The notes under the pieces were generated by a model. It searched no databases and was not told where the DNA came from. It saw only the letters and a list, made by a program, of their open reading frames with translations. 33,545 bases of DNA from Bacteroidaceae bacterium (GTDB taxonomy: Bacteria > Bacteroidota > Bacteroidia > Bacteroidales > Bacteroidaceae), in assembly GCA_017472635.1 (NCBI GenBank), contig JAFUPU010000070.1, forward strand, positions 1 to 33,545, read 5' to 3'. The position numbers and the translations under genes were made by a program. Shown here piece after piece: positions 7,801 to 16,401 of this stretch. Each line of letters begins with the position of its first letter. Position 1 is the first letter of the stretch.

Positions 7801-8977
7801 AGACGGAGCGTCCGCCACCATTGGGCGATGCCTCTACACCCAACACGAAGGTGAATGCGGCAGGAAACATGGGAGCACCCAGTTTCTTACATACTTCACA
7901 CCGGATGGTGGGGTTTATCGGGGTACAGTCGTTACCCGCTGCAGCCACCAACACCGCCTTCTGATAAGCCTTTGCCAATGCCTGCTCTTCAGCCATGGAG
8001 TAGCTGTATCCGCCAAAGCTCATGCTCAGGACATCGGCTCCGTTGGCTACGGCATAGTCGATACCCTTGATGATGGTGGCTACGTCGCCCGTACCATCGC
8101 TCTGCATCACGGTGATGGGCATAATCAAAGCGTCGGGGTTGGCACCGGCAATACCGATACCGTTATTGCCTACGGCGGCAGCAATACCGGCACAGTGGGT
8201 ACCGTGACCGTTCCAGTCGCCTATGCGACCCGTCTGATTCACAAAGTCCCATCCGTGAAGGTCGTCGGCAAAGCCGTTGTTGTCATCGTCAGCCTCCTCT
8301 TCACCTTCGGCTTCGAGGGTATTTGTCCAGATGTTGTCCGCCAGGTCAGGATGGGTGATGTCCACACCCGTATCGAGGATGGCAATCACCGGACGCTTGT
8401 CGGAAAGTTTGGATTGTTGCCAGAGGAAGGGAAGTTTCAGTTTGTCATGTCCCCATTGCTCACCATAGAGCGGTTCTTTTTTATAATGGTCGCAATCGGT
8501 TACTGTCGTTCCCTCGTCGGCAAGGGCATATACCAGGTAGTTAGGCTCGGCAAACTCCACTTCGCTGAGTGCCTCCATCTGTTCGATGGCAGCCTGCACC
8601 GAGGGGACACGCTGCTTGTCGAAAGTAACCCGGAAAAGCGTGGAGAGGTCAGCCGCATCGACCGGTTTGTGCATAATGGCGCGTGTGCCTGCAGGCTGCT
8701 GTGCCTCACCGGTAAGCGGCATCAATGGTTCTAACGCTGTCACTCCCAACGAGCCGAGCACATTGTTTACGCCTGCAGCAGTGGTACTGCGTGCACCATT
8801 GACCACAATGCCGCTCTGCGACTTGAACTTGACCAACATCTCTCCCTGCCTATAGGCGCGCTGGGCATGGTGGTCGATTTTCACTACTTCATCTTGATTG
8901 TAGTTGCTCTGGGCAACCAACGGGCTTGCCATGAGGGTTAACATGGCTGCCGAAAGGAATAGACGACTCTTTTTCAT
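4895..8977 (-). CDS. T9SS-exported subtilisin-like (S8) serine protease with beta-helix, Fn3, dockerin and cohesin-like parts
   Basis: A 1360-residue multidomain protease. There is a signal peptide (1-22) and a propeptide-like region (about 40-150, including EFAEPNY). The S8 catalytic domain spans about 165-455: Asp202 in ILDTGVD, His258 in NGHGTHCAG, oxyanion Asn349 in AAAGND and Ser439 in NGTSMACPFVAGG, all intact. Then come an adhesion/CARDB-like region (about 500-620), a right-handed beta-helix-like region (about 625-830), a beta domain (about 870-985) and an Fn3 domain (about 995-1090). Residues 1095-1150 form a dockerin-like pair (DANGSMAVDVAD, DVNSDLAVNILD), residues 1160-1265 a cohesin-like domain, and 1278-1360 a type A T9SS sorting domain (YPNPF near its start, a DLAGR strand, DGLYLVSL near the end). 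It is expected to be exported by T9SS and kept on the cell surface or released; the T9SS machinery is not in this window. The beta-helix-coding stretch is clearly more AT-rich than its flanks. Confidence 0.92.
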   Translation of the reverse strand: MKKSRLFLSAAMLTLMASPLVAQSNYNQDEVVKIDHHAQRAYRQGEMLVKFKSQSGIVVNGARSTTAAGVNNVLGSLGVTALEPLMPLTGEAQQPAGTRAIMHKPVDAADLSTLFRVTFDKQRVPSVQAAIEQMEALSEVEFAEPNYLVYALADEGTTVTDCDHYKKEPLYGEQWGHDKLKLPFLWQQSKLSDKRPVIAILDTGVDITHPDLADNIWTNTLEAEGEEEADDDNNGFADDLHGWDFVNQTGRIGDWNGHGTHCAGIAAAVGNNGIGIAGANPDALIMPITVMQSDGTGDVATIIKGIDYAVANGADVLSMSFGGYSYSMAEEQALAKAYQKAVLVAAAGNDCTPINPTIRCEVCKKLGAPMFPAAFTFVLGVEASPNGGGRSVFSNYDDDGPTFSAFGEEKLYNYELRAPGSAIMSTYPGGKYKALNGTSMACPFVAGGVSRLLQTKEYSSWEVLFGDLIHTRKQNGYGDVDFEAAYRLTDADCIPELGLVTYLLKDTIVGDADGRPDAGETIALYPTLRNEWGQAKNITFSLEVAENEDPTIVEILDESVAFGKPLSSYGKNISVNPVRFKVKDDCVDGRKIRLVLKATCDNIAEELEHEFTITVENGVEIGGMITENTTLYPGVHYIVTKTLAVPEGVTLTIKPGTVLKFKGGISLNIPNGSLHCVGTPDSMIVFKMADHETGYIHDFNFCGNTVEYVKFSGLRMIATTNVYGMRSVNMNNCVVEHCYASGYLFNHYQMMHKTNIVYSEGSVQLFPGDIAFSDANVIGNIYTESATIQYLGCSDYSSSNVFGNIGGISGDYYNLGCYSETPINYTPESPNYLGSAREDLIREGLIDMLHPTLPTGFGVYDLSNTLTRPSAEAHGVVWKVVVNGYDAQDEFEQLPPLGVGKHKFEVYFNRPMDVSVAPTIAMGVRPPYTQHAIAEEGSWSADSLIYTAYLTITGKTGADGLNRIYVADARDNEYFDIPIEDVRFNVQVAAAGSMATGLMAEAGLGKVALTWETDEEDFEDLLGYNIYRYTVDAQGVNSDSIIVNESVLSSEETAYTDYDVVPGTTYYYFIKQLTTSLSSHALSNAVAATPLTAQKGDANGSMAVDVADVVTEIAYMTNQDPQPFIFEAADVNSDLAVNILDVVGTLNLILTPAETSIASVNNTATYTIEEGILYVESPVALGGVQVRIAAPKGTEFAAMEGLNGFEQTGNWQSEDEYLFLAYSMAGRTIAPGKQALLRIGEEVAISQVVLSDARGKNVLAINGDATGVGVVEGMQMTLPYPNPFSTELHIPYIIGKEGSHQVAIVVSDLAGRTVYNYRTGCGYGEHSHTWHPAGNLADGLYLVSLYVDGTLMQTAKAVKK

Positions 8978-9019
8978 ATCTATATAGATTTAATTGAATA
9001 TTTCTATCGCAGAAATATA
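8978..9019 (-). promoter_or_regulatory. Possible promoter -7 element and palindromes before the protease gene
   Basis: On the minus strand TATATTTC (9019-9012) matches the Bacteroidota -7 element TAnnTTTG at seven of eight positions, with only a poor -33 match upstream. It overlaps a perfect 8-base inverted repeat (8998-9005 with 9011-9018, 5-base loop), and a 12-base perfect palindrome ATCTATATAGAT (8978-8989) abuts the start codon. The repeats may be an operator or may shape the start of the mRNA. Transcription could instead read in from the promoter at 9414-9444. Confidence 0.35.
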
Positions 9020-9089
9020 TCTCCCATTAAAGGCTCATCGGAAACGGGAAGGTTTTCACTCTGTTACCTATTGTTTTCCCGGGTAGTAC

Positions 9090-9407
9090 GACATAAAAAA
9101 AGCGTAGAGCCTGCACCTGTTGCCCGCTCCACGAAATAGAGGCTCTGGTAATCGCCCTGCAAGTCGAAACGAGCAACGCGAAAAACCCACGCCGAATGCA
9201 TATACTGTCCACAGCCTCTCCACCAACCGACAGAGAGACTTGTGCTAATATACACCCAAGGGGCATCCACCGTTGCTTTGTTTTTGACTTGCATGTGAAA
9301 TTTACCAGATTTCTATTTCGTCAAAACCAAAGCGTCAAGTAAACGCCTTTTCCATAATGTACACCCCCACCCCTGCTCCCTCCCGATAGAGGGCATTCGG
9401 CGTAGAG
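9090..9407 (-). ncRNA. Candidate structured RNA (about 315 nt), possible pseudoknot
   Basis: Read on the minus strand, a good promoter (9444-9414) is followed by a segment rich in pairings and ended by seven T residues (9101-9095). Pairings found by eye: 9393-9403 with 9189-9199 (11 bp, perfect); a hairpin 9329-9335 with 9343-9350 (one bulge); 9233-9240 with 9213-9220 (8 bp, one G-U, 12-base loop); 9286-9293 with 9158-9165 (8 bp); and a terminal stem 9140-9146 with 9106-9112 before the T run. The 9286/9158 helix crosses the 11-bp helix, so together they would form a pseudoknot. It has no features of RNase P RNA, tmRNA or SRP RNA. It might be a trans-acting RNA or a leader of the protease gene, which starts about 115 bases further on. 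Bacteroidales-specific RNA families defined by a promoter and terminator are known, but I cannot assign this one to any. Confidence 0.55.
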
Positions 9408-9413
9408 ACGGGA

Positions 9414-9444
9414 CAAAGATAGAAAAAGTTATGAAAACAGGCAA
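9414..9444 (-). promoter_or_regulatory. Bacteroidota-type promoter of the candidate RNA
   Basis: On the minus strand TTG (9444-9442), a 20-base spacer and TATCTTTG (9421-9414) match the primary-sigma consensus of Bacteroidota. The predicted start is about 9407, with no long reading frame immediately downstream. Confidence 0.7.
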
Positions 9445-9783
9445 GAAAAAGCAACTATTTTATCAAATAGAGTCAAAAAACAAGAAAAAAACCATGCCAT
9501 AGCCCCTATCCAAATGCCACAGCATCAGCCAAAAAGGGAGAAAAAAAAGAGGCAACTCCTCCCCCCATCCAGCCTCAGCGGTCCGACACCCGCCCCAACG
9601 GGTATCGCCTACAGAAACAGTTCTCCAACCAGTCGGGCAAGGCTCCGCAACTGCCTGAACAAGGTTTTCCAACCGTCCGTACAAAGATTACAACCCTGAA
9701 GAAGCCGGCTCCGCAAAGTGATTCACTCGGGTAAGTAGGTCTACTCACTCGTTATGATGCGACCAATTCATACAACATGAATC

Positions 9784-9809
9784 GCCCGACTCACTCAAGT
9801 GAATCGGGC
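9784..9809 (-). terminator. Hairpin downstream of the DUF456 gene
   Basis: On the minus strand GCCCGATTCAC, loop TTGA, GTGAGTCGGGC forms an 11-bp stem with one U-G pair, 35 bases past the DUF456 stop. There is no T run after it, so it is only a possible terminator. Confidence 0.45.
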
Positions 9810-9843
9810 AAGAAAGAAGATATCTCGAGGTGACAAGAGAAGG

Positions 9844-10317
9844 TCAGATAAGGCGGAAGAGTATCATCACCACTACCGCGACGCAATAGACAAACTTGAG
9901 TCCCGTAGTGAGGATGAATGCAAGGAAAGAGGAGGATGCCACCTTCAAAGCCTGTCCGAAAGGTACGTTGGTAGCAAGTTCACCTATCAACGCTCCGATG
10001 AATGGTCCGAGCACCAACCCTAACGGTCCACAAAAGAGTCCGATAACCAGTCCCCATGTGGCTCCGCGAATGCTCTGTTTGGAACCTCCACCCAGCTTCG
10101 CTAACCAGATGGGGGCTACATAATCGATAATGGTAACAGCCACCATCAACAGTCCCATGACCCACAGTTCTGATGAAGAGACACTCCCTTTATCGTGCAA
10201 CCACATCATCCACAATGCGGCATAACTTACCGGCGGACCGGGTAACATAGGGAGAATGGCTCCCATCAGTCCGACCAATGCAGATACGATAGCCAACGCC
10301 AACCAAATATATTCCAT
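9844..10317 (-). CDS. DUF456-family small membrane protein
   Basis: A 157-residue, very hydrophobic protein with about four transmembrane stretches (roughly 4-36, 50-75, 87-117 and 130-156). It has the Gly/Pro-rich pattern of the DUF456 family: GLMGAILPMLPGPPVSYAAL near the N terminus and GLFCGPLGLVLGPFIGALIGE in the middle. It is full length for the family. The family's biochemical role is unknown, and it is presumed to sit in the inner membrane. The gene begins 23 bases after the GH28/GH43 stop and so is probably on the same transcript, though nothing in the protein suggests a role in carbohydrate use. Confidence 0.85.
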   Translation of the reverse strand: MEYIWLALAIVSALVGLMGAILPMLPGPPVSYAALWMMWLHDKGSVSSSELWVMGLLMVAVTIIDYVAPIWLAKLGGGSKQSIRGATWGLVIGLFCGPLGLVLGPFIGALIGELATNVPFGQALKVASSSFLAFILTTGLKFVYCVAVVVMILFRLI

Positions 10318-10340
10318 ACGCTTTTCTGTCTGAAACGGGT

Positions 10341-12965
10341 TTATTCATAATCTTCCAAACGCCACTCGTCTTTCCACTCGATACGGGGGACTCCCTCTTT
10401 AAAAACAACCGGAAGGAAGACATAGGTGGCATTATAGACATCGTGGGTGGGTCCGATTAAGACATATTGCCGGTTTTTCACCTGCGGTGTGCTGAAATCC
10501 TTGGGCAACGGATGATGATTCCGATAAGACTTTTCCTTTGAAGCAATCTCACGACGGGGAATATCGGTACCGGTCACATGAGGAAGCCAACGGTCTCCCA
10601 ACGCCACATAGAGATCCTTCTTCCCGGGAATCTTGATAACCTGGCAGATTTGCGAATTGAACGAATGTCCGCAAGAGTCACCTACATGCGGGTCTCCCAA
10701 CACATGATATTCGCCATGGGGGTGTGTGAAACATGCCGTCTCAGTGGGATTGGGGGTGTAACCGGTAGTGCCGGAGGTGAACATGTAGAACTTGCCCTCG
10801 CGTATGAAATGCGCCGGTGCCTCGCGAGTCAGGGGCGGACGTATCCCCACAAAATGAGAGGTATAATGGGGAGTGACATCGGTATAATCGTCGGTAAGGT
10901 CGGCACAAATCAGTTCCCAGTGCGGGCGTTCGAACCAGACATATGCCTTGCCGGTCTGTTCATCGACATAGAGGTCGAAGTCTCCTACTCCATATCCTTC
11001 AGGACGCAGGTTGCGTACAAACGTATAAGGTCCCTTTAAATCGTCGGCAACAAGAATGGCGAAATAGCCGGCTGTATCCTGACTCTTTGCCCAGCAGACA
11101 TACTTGCCCGTCTTTTTATTGAAGATGATATGAGGTCTCTCCAACTTCTGACTGTAGTGGAGTGGAGAGAGCGGGTTGACGGTATCGGGTGCCACAATCA
11201 GCCCCTCATCTTTCCAGTTGTAGAAATCGCGGGAGGTGTAAAGCCGGAAGCCTCCGAACATGCGATTGGTACCCAACAAGGCATCTTCTTTGTTCTCACC
11301 ATACCAATAATAGGTGCCATCTTTATAAAAGAGTTGGAAGGCATGGGCATGAATAGGCTTTCCCTCAGTATCGAGCCACACTTGTCCAGGACGGACAGAA
11401 CGGTAAGTTTGTGGTTGCATAGGCACCTCCTGGACATTCAGGTAGCGACTCTCTTTCCCCTCTTGCCGGATGGTGACGGGCTTTCCATAGGTAAGGCTGT
11501 TCACCCCATAGAACGATGAGTAGTCGGCATGGTCTATAACCAGCACCGAATCGGCAGACTCGACCTCCACATCTTTCATGGAGAATCCATTGGTATCGCG
11601 CACACGTCCCAACTGCCGGCACTTGGCTTTGACATTTCCAAAGAAGAGATTCTTTAACGGACGTTCGGGCATGCCTTCGATATTCACCAGATTGCGGCAA
11701 TCTTCAATCACCACATCGTGAATGGACAACGTATGGTAGGTTGGGGTATAGCGAGTAATGGGGGGAACAGGATAGCGGGCAGCCAACTCGCCCATCCACT
11801 TCACCGAGCCCAACTGATCGCAATAGAGGGCATCGTAAACCAGGCGGGCACGCACACGTTCGACATAGATGTTGGAGATGGTACCCCCCCGAGTGCGACG
11901 TGCCTTGAAACGGAAAGCACGGTCGGTCCCATCGAATGCACAATCATGCATATAGATATTTTTAATGCCTCCGGCTGTCTCGGTACCGCACACAATACCT
12001 CCGGCTCCACGCAATGCCAAACAGTGACGAATAACTACCCGCTCGGTAGGACGGTTTACACGCAAGCCATCCCATCCACGTCCCGACTTAAGGGTGTAGC
12101 AGTCGTCCTGGCAATCAAGCGAACAGTATTCTATCAACACATCGGATGAGGAGTCTATGTCGATACCATCGGTACGACCATGCCCAAAGCTGTTCACCGT
12201 GACACCACGAATGATGACACCCTGACAATATTGGGGAACAATATTCCAATAGAGTCCCTGCTCGAGGGTCACACCTTCAATCAGCACATTGGCACAATTA
12301 ATGGGGGCAATGGTTTTGGGCAAGAATACTTGGGGATTGGTAACCCCGTCATAAATGCGTTCTTCCAACGGACGTTCGCCCACTACGGTTTCGATATTGA
12401 GTGCATGGGTCTGATTGACACGATATATCTCACAATCGGTAGACGGACCTACTATCTTTCCCTTTCCGGTAAGAGCGATATTGTCTGCCCCATTGGCATA
12501 GATAAAGGATCCCAACGAATAGATATCAATGCCTTCATCGCGCGTAAGACAGACAGGCAGATAATCTTTGATGTCTCCACTGAAATGGAGTTCTGCCCCT
12601 TCGGCAAGATGCAAGTTCACCCCACTCTTCAGTTCCAGACGACCGGTACGCCATTTTCCCTGCGGAACGACAACGGTTCCTCCTCCCTGAAGAGCCATCT
12701 GATCGATAGCCTGTTGCAACCGGGAGGTATGCAACGTACCCTCGGTATCATCCAAAGAGAGAACTACCCGACGGTCTTTAAACATCGGACGGACCGGTTG
12801 TGGCATCTCAAAAGGTGCCACAACGGGAGCTATCGTATCGGGCATCACGGAGGGTCCCACTTGGTTGTAAGCCGGAATAATGCCTTTGACTCCTATTGCC
12901 ATTGCAGGCATAACTGAAAAGAGTAAAAGATTCCACAAAAGGAACAAATGTTTCTTGTTTTGCAT
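10341..12965 (-). CDS. Secreted GH28-like / GH43-like two-domain glycoside hydrolase
   Basis: An 874-residue exported enzyme, probably periplasmic, with a signal peptide at 1-23 (MQNKKHLFLLWNLLLFSVMP...). Residues about 65-510 are a right-handed beta-helix of the GH28 (polygalacturonase-like) type, with the acid cluster RTDGID (264-269), CQDD (285-288), GTETAGG (327-333) and RFK (352-354) in the usual order. The canonical NTD and GHG motifs are altered, as in exo-acting or divergent members. Residues about 525-870 form a five-bladed-propeller-like GH43-type module: HAHAFQLFYKDGTYYWYGE (539-557), a GDFDLYVD strand (661-668) and REAPAH (714-719), whose Glu could be the acid. The likely substrate is a pectic side chain or another uronic-acid-containing glycan. 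No SusC/SusD pair is in the window, so this is not an obvious polysaccharide-utilisation locus. Assignment to a GH43 subfamily is uncertain. Confidence 0.8.
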   Translation of the reverse strand: MQNKKHLFLLWNLLLFSVMPAMAIGVKGIIPAYNQVGPSVMPDTIAPVVAPFEMPQPVRPMFKDRRVVLSLDDTEGTLHTSRLQQAIDQMALQGGGTVVVPQGKWRTGRLELKSGVNLHLAEGAELHFSGDIKDYLPVCLTRDEGIDIYSLGSFIYANGADNIALTGKGKIVGPSTDCEIYRVNQTHALNIETVVGERPLEERIYDGVTNPQVFLPKTIAPINCANVLIEGVTLEQGLYWNIVPQYCQGVIIRGVTVNSFGHGRTDGIDIDSSSDVLIEYCSLDCQDDCYTLKSGRGWDGLRVNRPTERVVIRHCLALRGAGGIVCGTETAGGIKNIYMHDCAFDGTDRAFRFKARRTRGGTISNIYVERVRARLVYDALYCDQLGSVKWMGELAARYPVPPITRYTPTYHTLSIHDVVIEDCRNLVNIEGMPERPLKNLFFGNVKAKCRQLGRVRDTNGFSMKDVEVESADSVLVIDHADYSSFYGVNSLTYGKPVTIRQEGKESRYLNVQEVPMQPQTYRSVRPGQVWLDTEGKPIHAHAFQLFYKDGTYYWYGENKEDALLGTNRMFGGFRLYTSRDFYNWKDEGLIVAPDTVNPLSPLHYSQKLERPHIIFNKKTGKYVCWAKSQDTAGYFAILVADDLKGPYTFVRNLRPEGYGVGDFDLYVDEQTGKAYVWFERPHWELICADLTDDYTDVTPHYTSHFVGIRPPLTREAPAHFIREGKFYMFTSGTTGYTPNPTETACFTHPHGEYHVLGDPHVGDSCGHSFNSQICQVIKIPGKKDLYVALGDRWLPHVTGTDIPRREIASKEKSYRNHHPLPKDFSTPQVKNRQYVLIGPTHDVYNATYVFLPVVFKEGVPRIEWKDEWRLEDYE

Positions 12966-12986
12966 CGTTTTGAAATTTTAATAGCG

Positions 12987-13017
12987 CAAAGGTAAGCATA
13001 AAAGAGCATACGCTAAA
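12987..13017 (-). promoter_or_regulatory. Likely promoter of the glycoside hydrolase gene
   Basis: On the minus strand TACCTTTG (12994-12987) matches the Bacteroidota -7 element exactly. A weaker TTTA (13017-13014) lies 19 bases upstream in the -33 position. The leader would be only about 15 bases. Confidence 0.6.
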
Positions 13018-13196
13018 TAGAGAAACAAAAAAAATAGATGGAAAATCTTATGATTACATATATAGCCACCTTTTCTACCACAAAGAAAGATTCCCTCTTA
13101 TTATATAATATAAGGTATTAAAAGAGGCAAAGGAGGAAACGAAGTTGCCACAAACCGACATTATGAAAGGCTACAAGCACTTTTTAACCATGATTG

Positions 13197-13228
13197 TTTG
13201 TGTAGCTTGAATAAATTGCTTAAATTTG
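13197..13228 (+). promoter_or_regulatory. guaB promoter
   Basis: TTTG (13197-13200), a 20-base spacer and TAAATTTG (13221-13228) match the Bacteroidota consensus exactly. The start would be near 13235, giving a leader of about 25 bases rich in A before the ATG at 13260, with no Shine-Dalgarno motif, as is usual in this phylum. Confidence 0.8.
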
Positions 13229-13238
13229 CACGCAATAA

Positions 13239-14735
<1,497 letters not shown>

Positions 14736-14784
14736 CCCCCTCAAACTGACAACCCGACAAGTTGAAGGGTGTAAATAAACAGAA

Positions 14785-14822
14785 TGAACCCCGAAAGTCT
14801 TTCAACTGACTTTCGGGGTTCA
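14785..14822. terminator. Bidirectional terminator-like hairpin between guaB and ftsZ
   Basis: TGAACCCCGAAAGTC (14785-14799) is perfectly complementary to 14808-14822, with an 8-base loop: a 15-bp stem. It lies 49 bases past the guaB stop. The flanks are moderately T-rich on both strands, and since the two transcripts converge here it could serve both. Confidence 0.75.
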
Positions 14823-14906
14823 CTCATTTATGAAGCGGCTACTCTTTTTAGAAGCGGATTAATATTTATTTCTACCGATAAACCAATAACCACTCAACCT
14901 CTTTTA

Positions 14907-14964
14907 GGCACGGATGACGCGGATTATTTATTATATGCAACTATGAACTATCAACTCCTCAACC
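14907..14964 (-). repeat. Inverted copy of the 88-base intergenic repeat
   Basis: Read on the minus strand it gives GGTTGAGGAGTTGATAGT, then TTGCATATAATAAATAATCCGC and CATCCGTGCC-like segments, closely matching part of the tandem copies at 496-671. It lies between the guaB/ftsZ hairpin and ftsZ. Immediately beside it (14965-15005) are two short GCGCTT/GCGGTTGA direct repeats. No reading frame crosses it convincingly. Confidence 0.75.
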
Positions 14965-15008
14965 GCGCGTAAGCGCAATCAACCAATCAACCGCGAAGCG
15001 CAATCGGA

Positions 15009-16322
15009 TTAAAATGCGATAATGCCCTCTTCGGGTGTAGCTGCAGCAGAGGCAGCAGACGGTGACGACTGGTTGGCAGAAGAGAGAGAGGAGGTGCGGG
15101 TTTCAAGTTCCTCAAGTTCCTTGAACGTACGACGATAGGCTGGAGAAGACTCAATAGAAGCAATGAGATCGTCGTTGTCGAGATCAGTATCCTGGAATAT
15201 GAAAGCACGCACAGAACGCTTGCGGACCTGACCCGGACCACCATAATATTTGGCTACGATAGCCTGCTCTTCTTCGGCACGTTGGATGCGTTCGCGCTCG
15301 CTGACAGCATCGCGTTCAGAGACGGCCTGCTGCATTCCCGGAATATGTCCCATGTTGAAACCGGTGGCTATGAGAGTAATCTTGACTTCGTCGCCCAACG
15401 ACTCATCGCGAGCCATACCCCAGATAACTTCGATATCTGAGAGTTCAAAACGGTCCATAAACTTATTGAGTTCGTCAATCTCTTCGATGATAAGCGGATT
15501 GCTGGGACTCTGGTAAATGTTAAACAGTATCTTACGTGAAGAATAGATATCGTTGTTGTTGAGCAAAGGAGAGTAAAGTGCATTGTTGATAGCCTTCTCG
15601 AGCCGCTTCTCACCCACACCGGTACCGGTACTCATGATGGCAACACCTCCATCCTTGAGAATCTTGCTGACATCGCGGAAGTCGAGATTGATGATACCCT
15701 CAACAGTAATGATTTCGGCTATACTCTTGGTGGCAGTGGTCAACATCTCATCTGCAACCCGGAAACCTTCTTCGATAGGCAGGCTTGGATAGATTTCAAG
15801 CAGACGTTCGTTGTTGATGACAAGCAGGGCATCTACATTACCCGCAATTTGTTCGACCCCCTTGAGTGCCTGAACAATCTTGTTTTTCCGCTCGAACTGG
15901 AAAGGGATGGTGACAATACCAACGGTAAGCATACCCATCTCTTTGGCGATACGTGCAACGACAGGAGCCGCACCCGTACCCGTACCTCCACCCATACCGG
16001 CAGTAATGAAAACCATTTGGGTATCGTCGTTAAAAAGTGCACGCAACTCTTCAATGCTCTCTTCAGCAGCCTTACGCGCAACTTCAGGGTCGGCACCTGC
16101 TCCAAGCCCTTTGGTTGTTTGAGGTCCAAGCTGTATCTTCACCGGAATATCGGAACTGTCAAGAGCCTGACGATCGGTATTACACAAGACGAAGGTGACA
16201 TCGTGGATGCCCTCTTTAAACATATTTTTGACAGCATTGCTACCGCCACCGCCGACTCCTATCACTTTTATGATGTTTGAACTCCGCGTCGGGAAGTCAA
16301 ACGACAAGGTATCTGTATTCAT
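15009..16322 (-). CDS. ftsZ: Cell division GTPase FtsZ
   Basis: A 437-residue tubulin homologue that polymerises into the Z ring at midcell. The GTP-binding signature GGGTGTG is at 111-117, GVGGGGSNAV at 22-31 and the T7 loop NLDFRDV at 212-218, so both the nucleotide site and the catalytic aspartate loop are intact. The conserved core ends near 320; the last ~110 residues are a linker rich in Arg/Glu (SERDAVSERERIQRAEEEQ) and then Ser/Ala-rich sequence ending GIIAF. It is the last gene of the dcw cluster, 79 bases after ftsA, and the gap is A/T-rich with AATTAAAA runs. Confidence 0.98.
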   Translation of the reverse strand: MNTDTLSFDFPTRSSNIIKVIGVGGGGSNAVKNMFKEGIHDVTFVLCNTDRQALDSSDIPVKIQLGPQTTKGLGAGADPEVARKAAEESIEELRALFNDDTQMVFITAGMGGGTGTGAAPVVARIAKEMGMLTVGIVTIPFQFERKNKIVQALKGVEQIAGNVDALLVINNERLLEIYPSLPIEEGFRVADEMLTTATKSIAEIITVEGIINLDFRDVSKILKDGGVAIMSTGTGVGEKRLEKAINNALYSPLLNNNDIYSSRKILFNIYQSPSNPLIIEEIDELNKFMDRFELSDIEVIWGMARDESLGDEVKITLIATGFNMGHIPGMQQAVSERDAVSERERIQRAEEEQAIVAKYYGGPGQVRKRSVRAFIFQDTDLDNDDLIASIESSPAYRRTFKELEELETRTSSLSSANQSSPSAASAAATPEEGIIAF

Positions 16323-16401
16323 TGAATTGAAAATTAAAAATTAAAAAATTAAAGTTATCAGGGTGTCACACACTCATCCGACTGTCCGGATATAGCAAGC
16401 G

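Larger units (their letters stand above)
8978..9843. other. Gene-free region between the protease and DUF456 genes
   Basis: No convincing protein gene is present. The right part (9445-9843) is low-complexity and includes CTCACTC-type short repeats around 9719-9800 and a hairpin at 9784-9809. The left part holds the candidate structured RNA (9090-9407) and its promoter. Short frames at 9064-9294 and 9027-9266 (minus) lie within the RNA candidate and are judged non-coding. Confidence 0.6.

Noticed and set aside
4895-8977. Calling the operon a true cellulosome
   Set aside because: There is no cellulase, no carbohydrate-binding module and no proven cohesin-dockerin pairing; only domain resemblance is claimed.
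9027-9266. Two overlapping minus-strand frames (9027-9266 and 9064-9294)
   Set aside because: They share the same stretch in different phases, have no domain, and lie within extensive base-pairing, so an RNA explanation is preferred; a small peptide cannot be fully excluded.
9463-9684. Short frames on both strands before the DUF456 gene
   Set aside because: Compositionally biased (Pro/Lys-rich or Trp/Gly-rich), with no homologous pattern and no promoter leading into them.
14784-14972. Small plus-strand frame after guaB
   Set aside because: It begins inside the terminator hairpin and runs through the dispersed repeat; no protein features.
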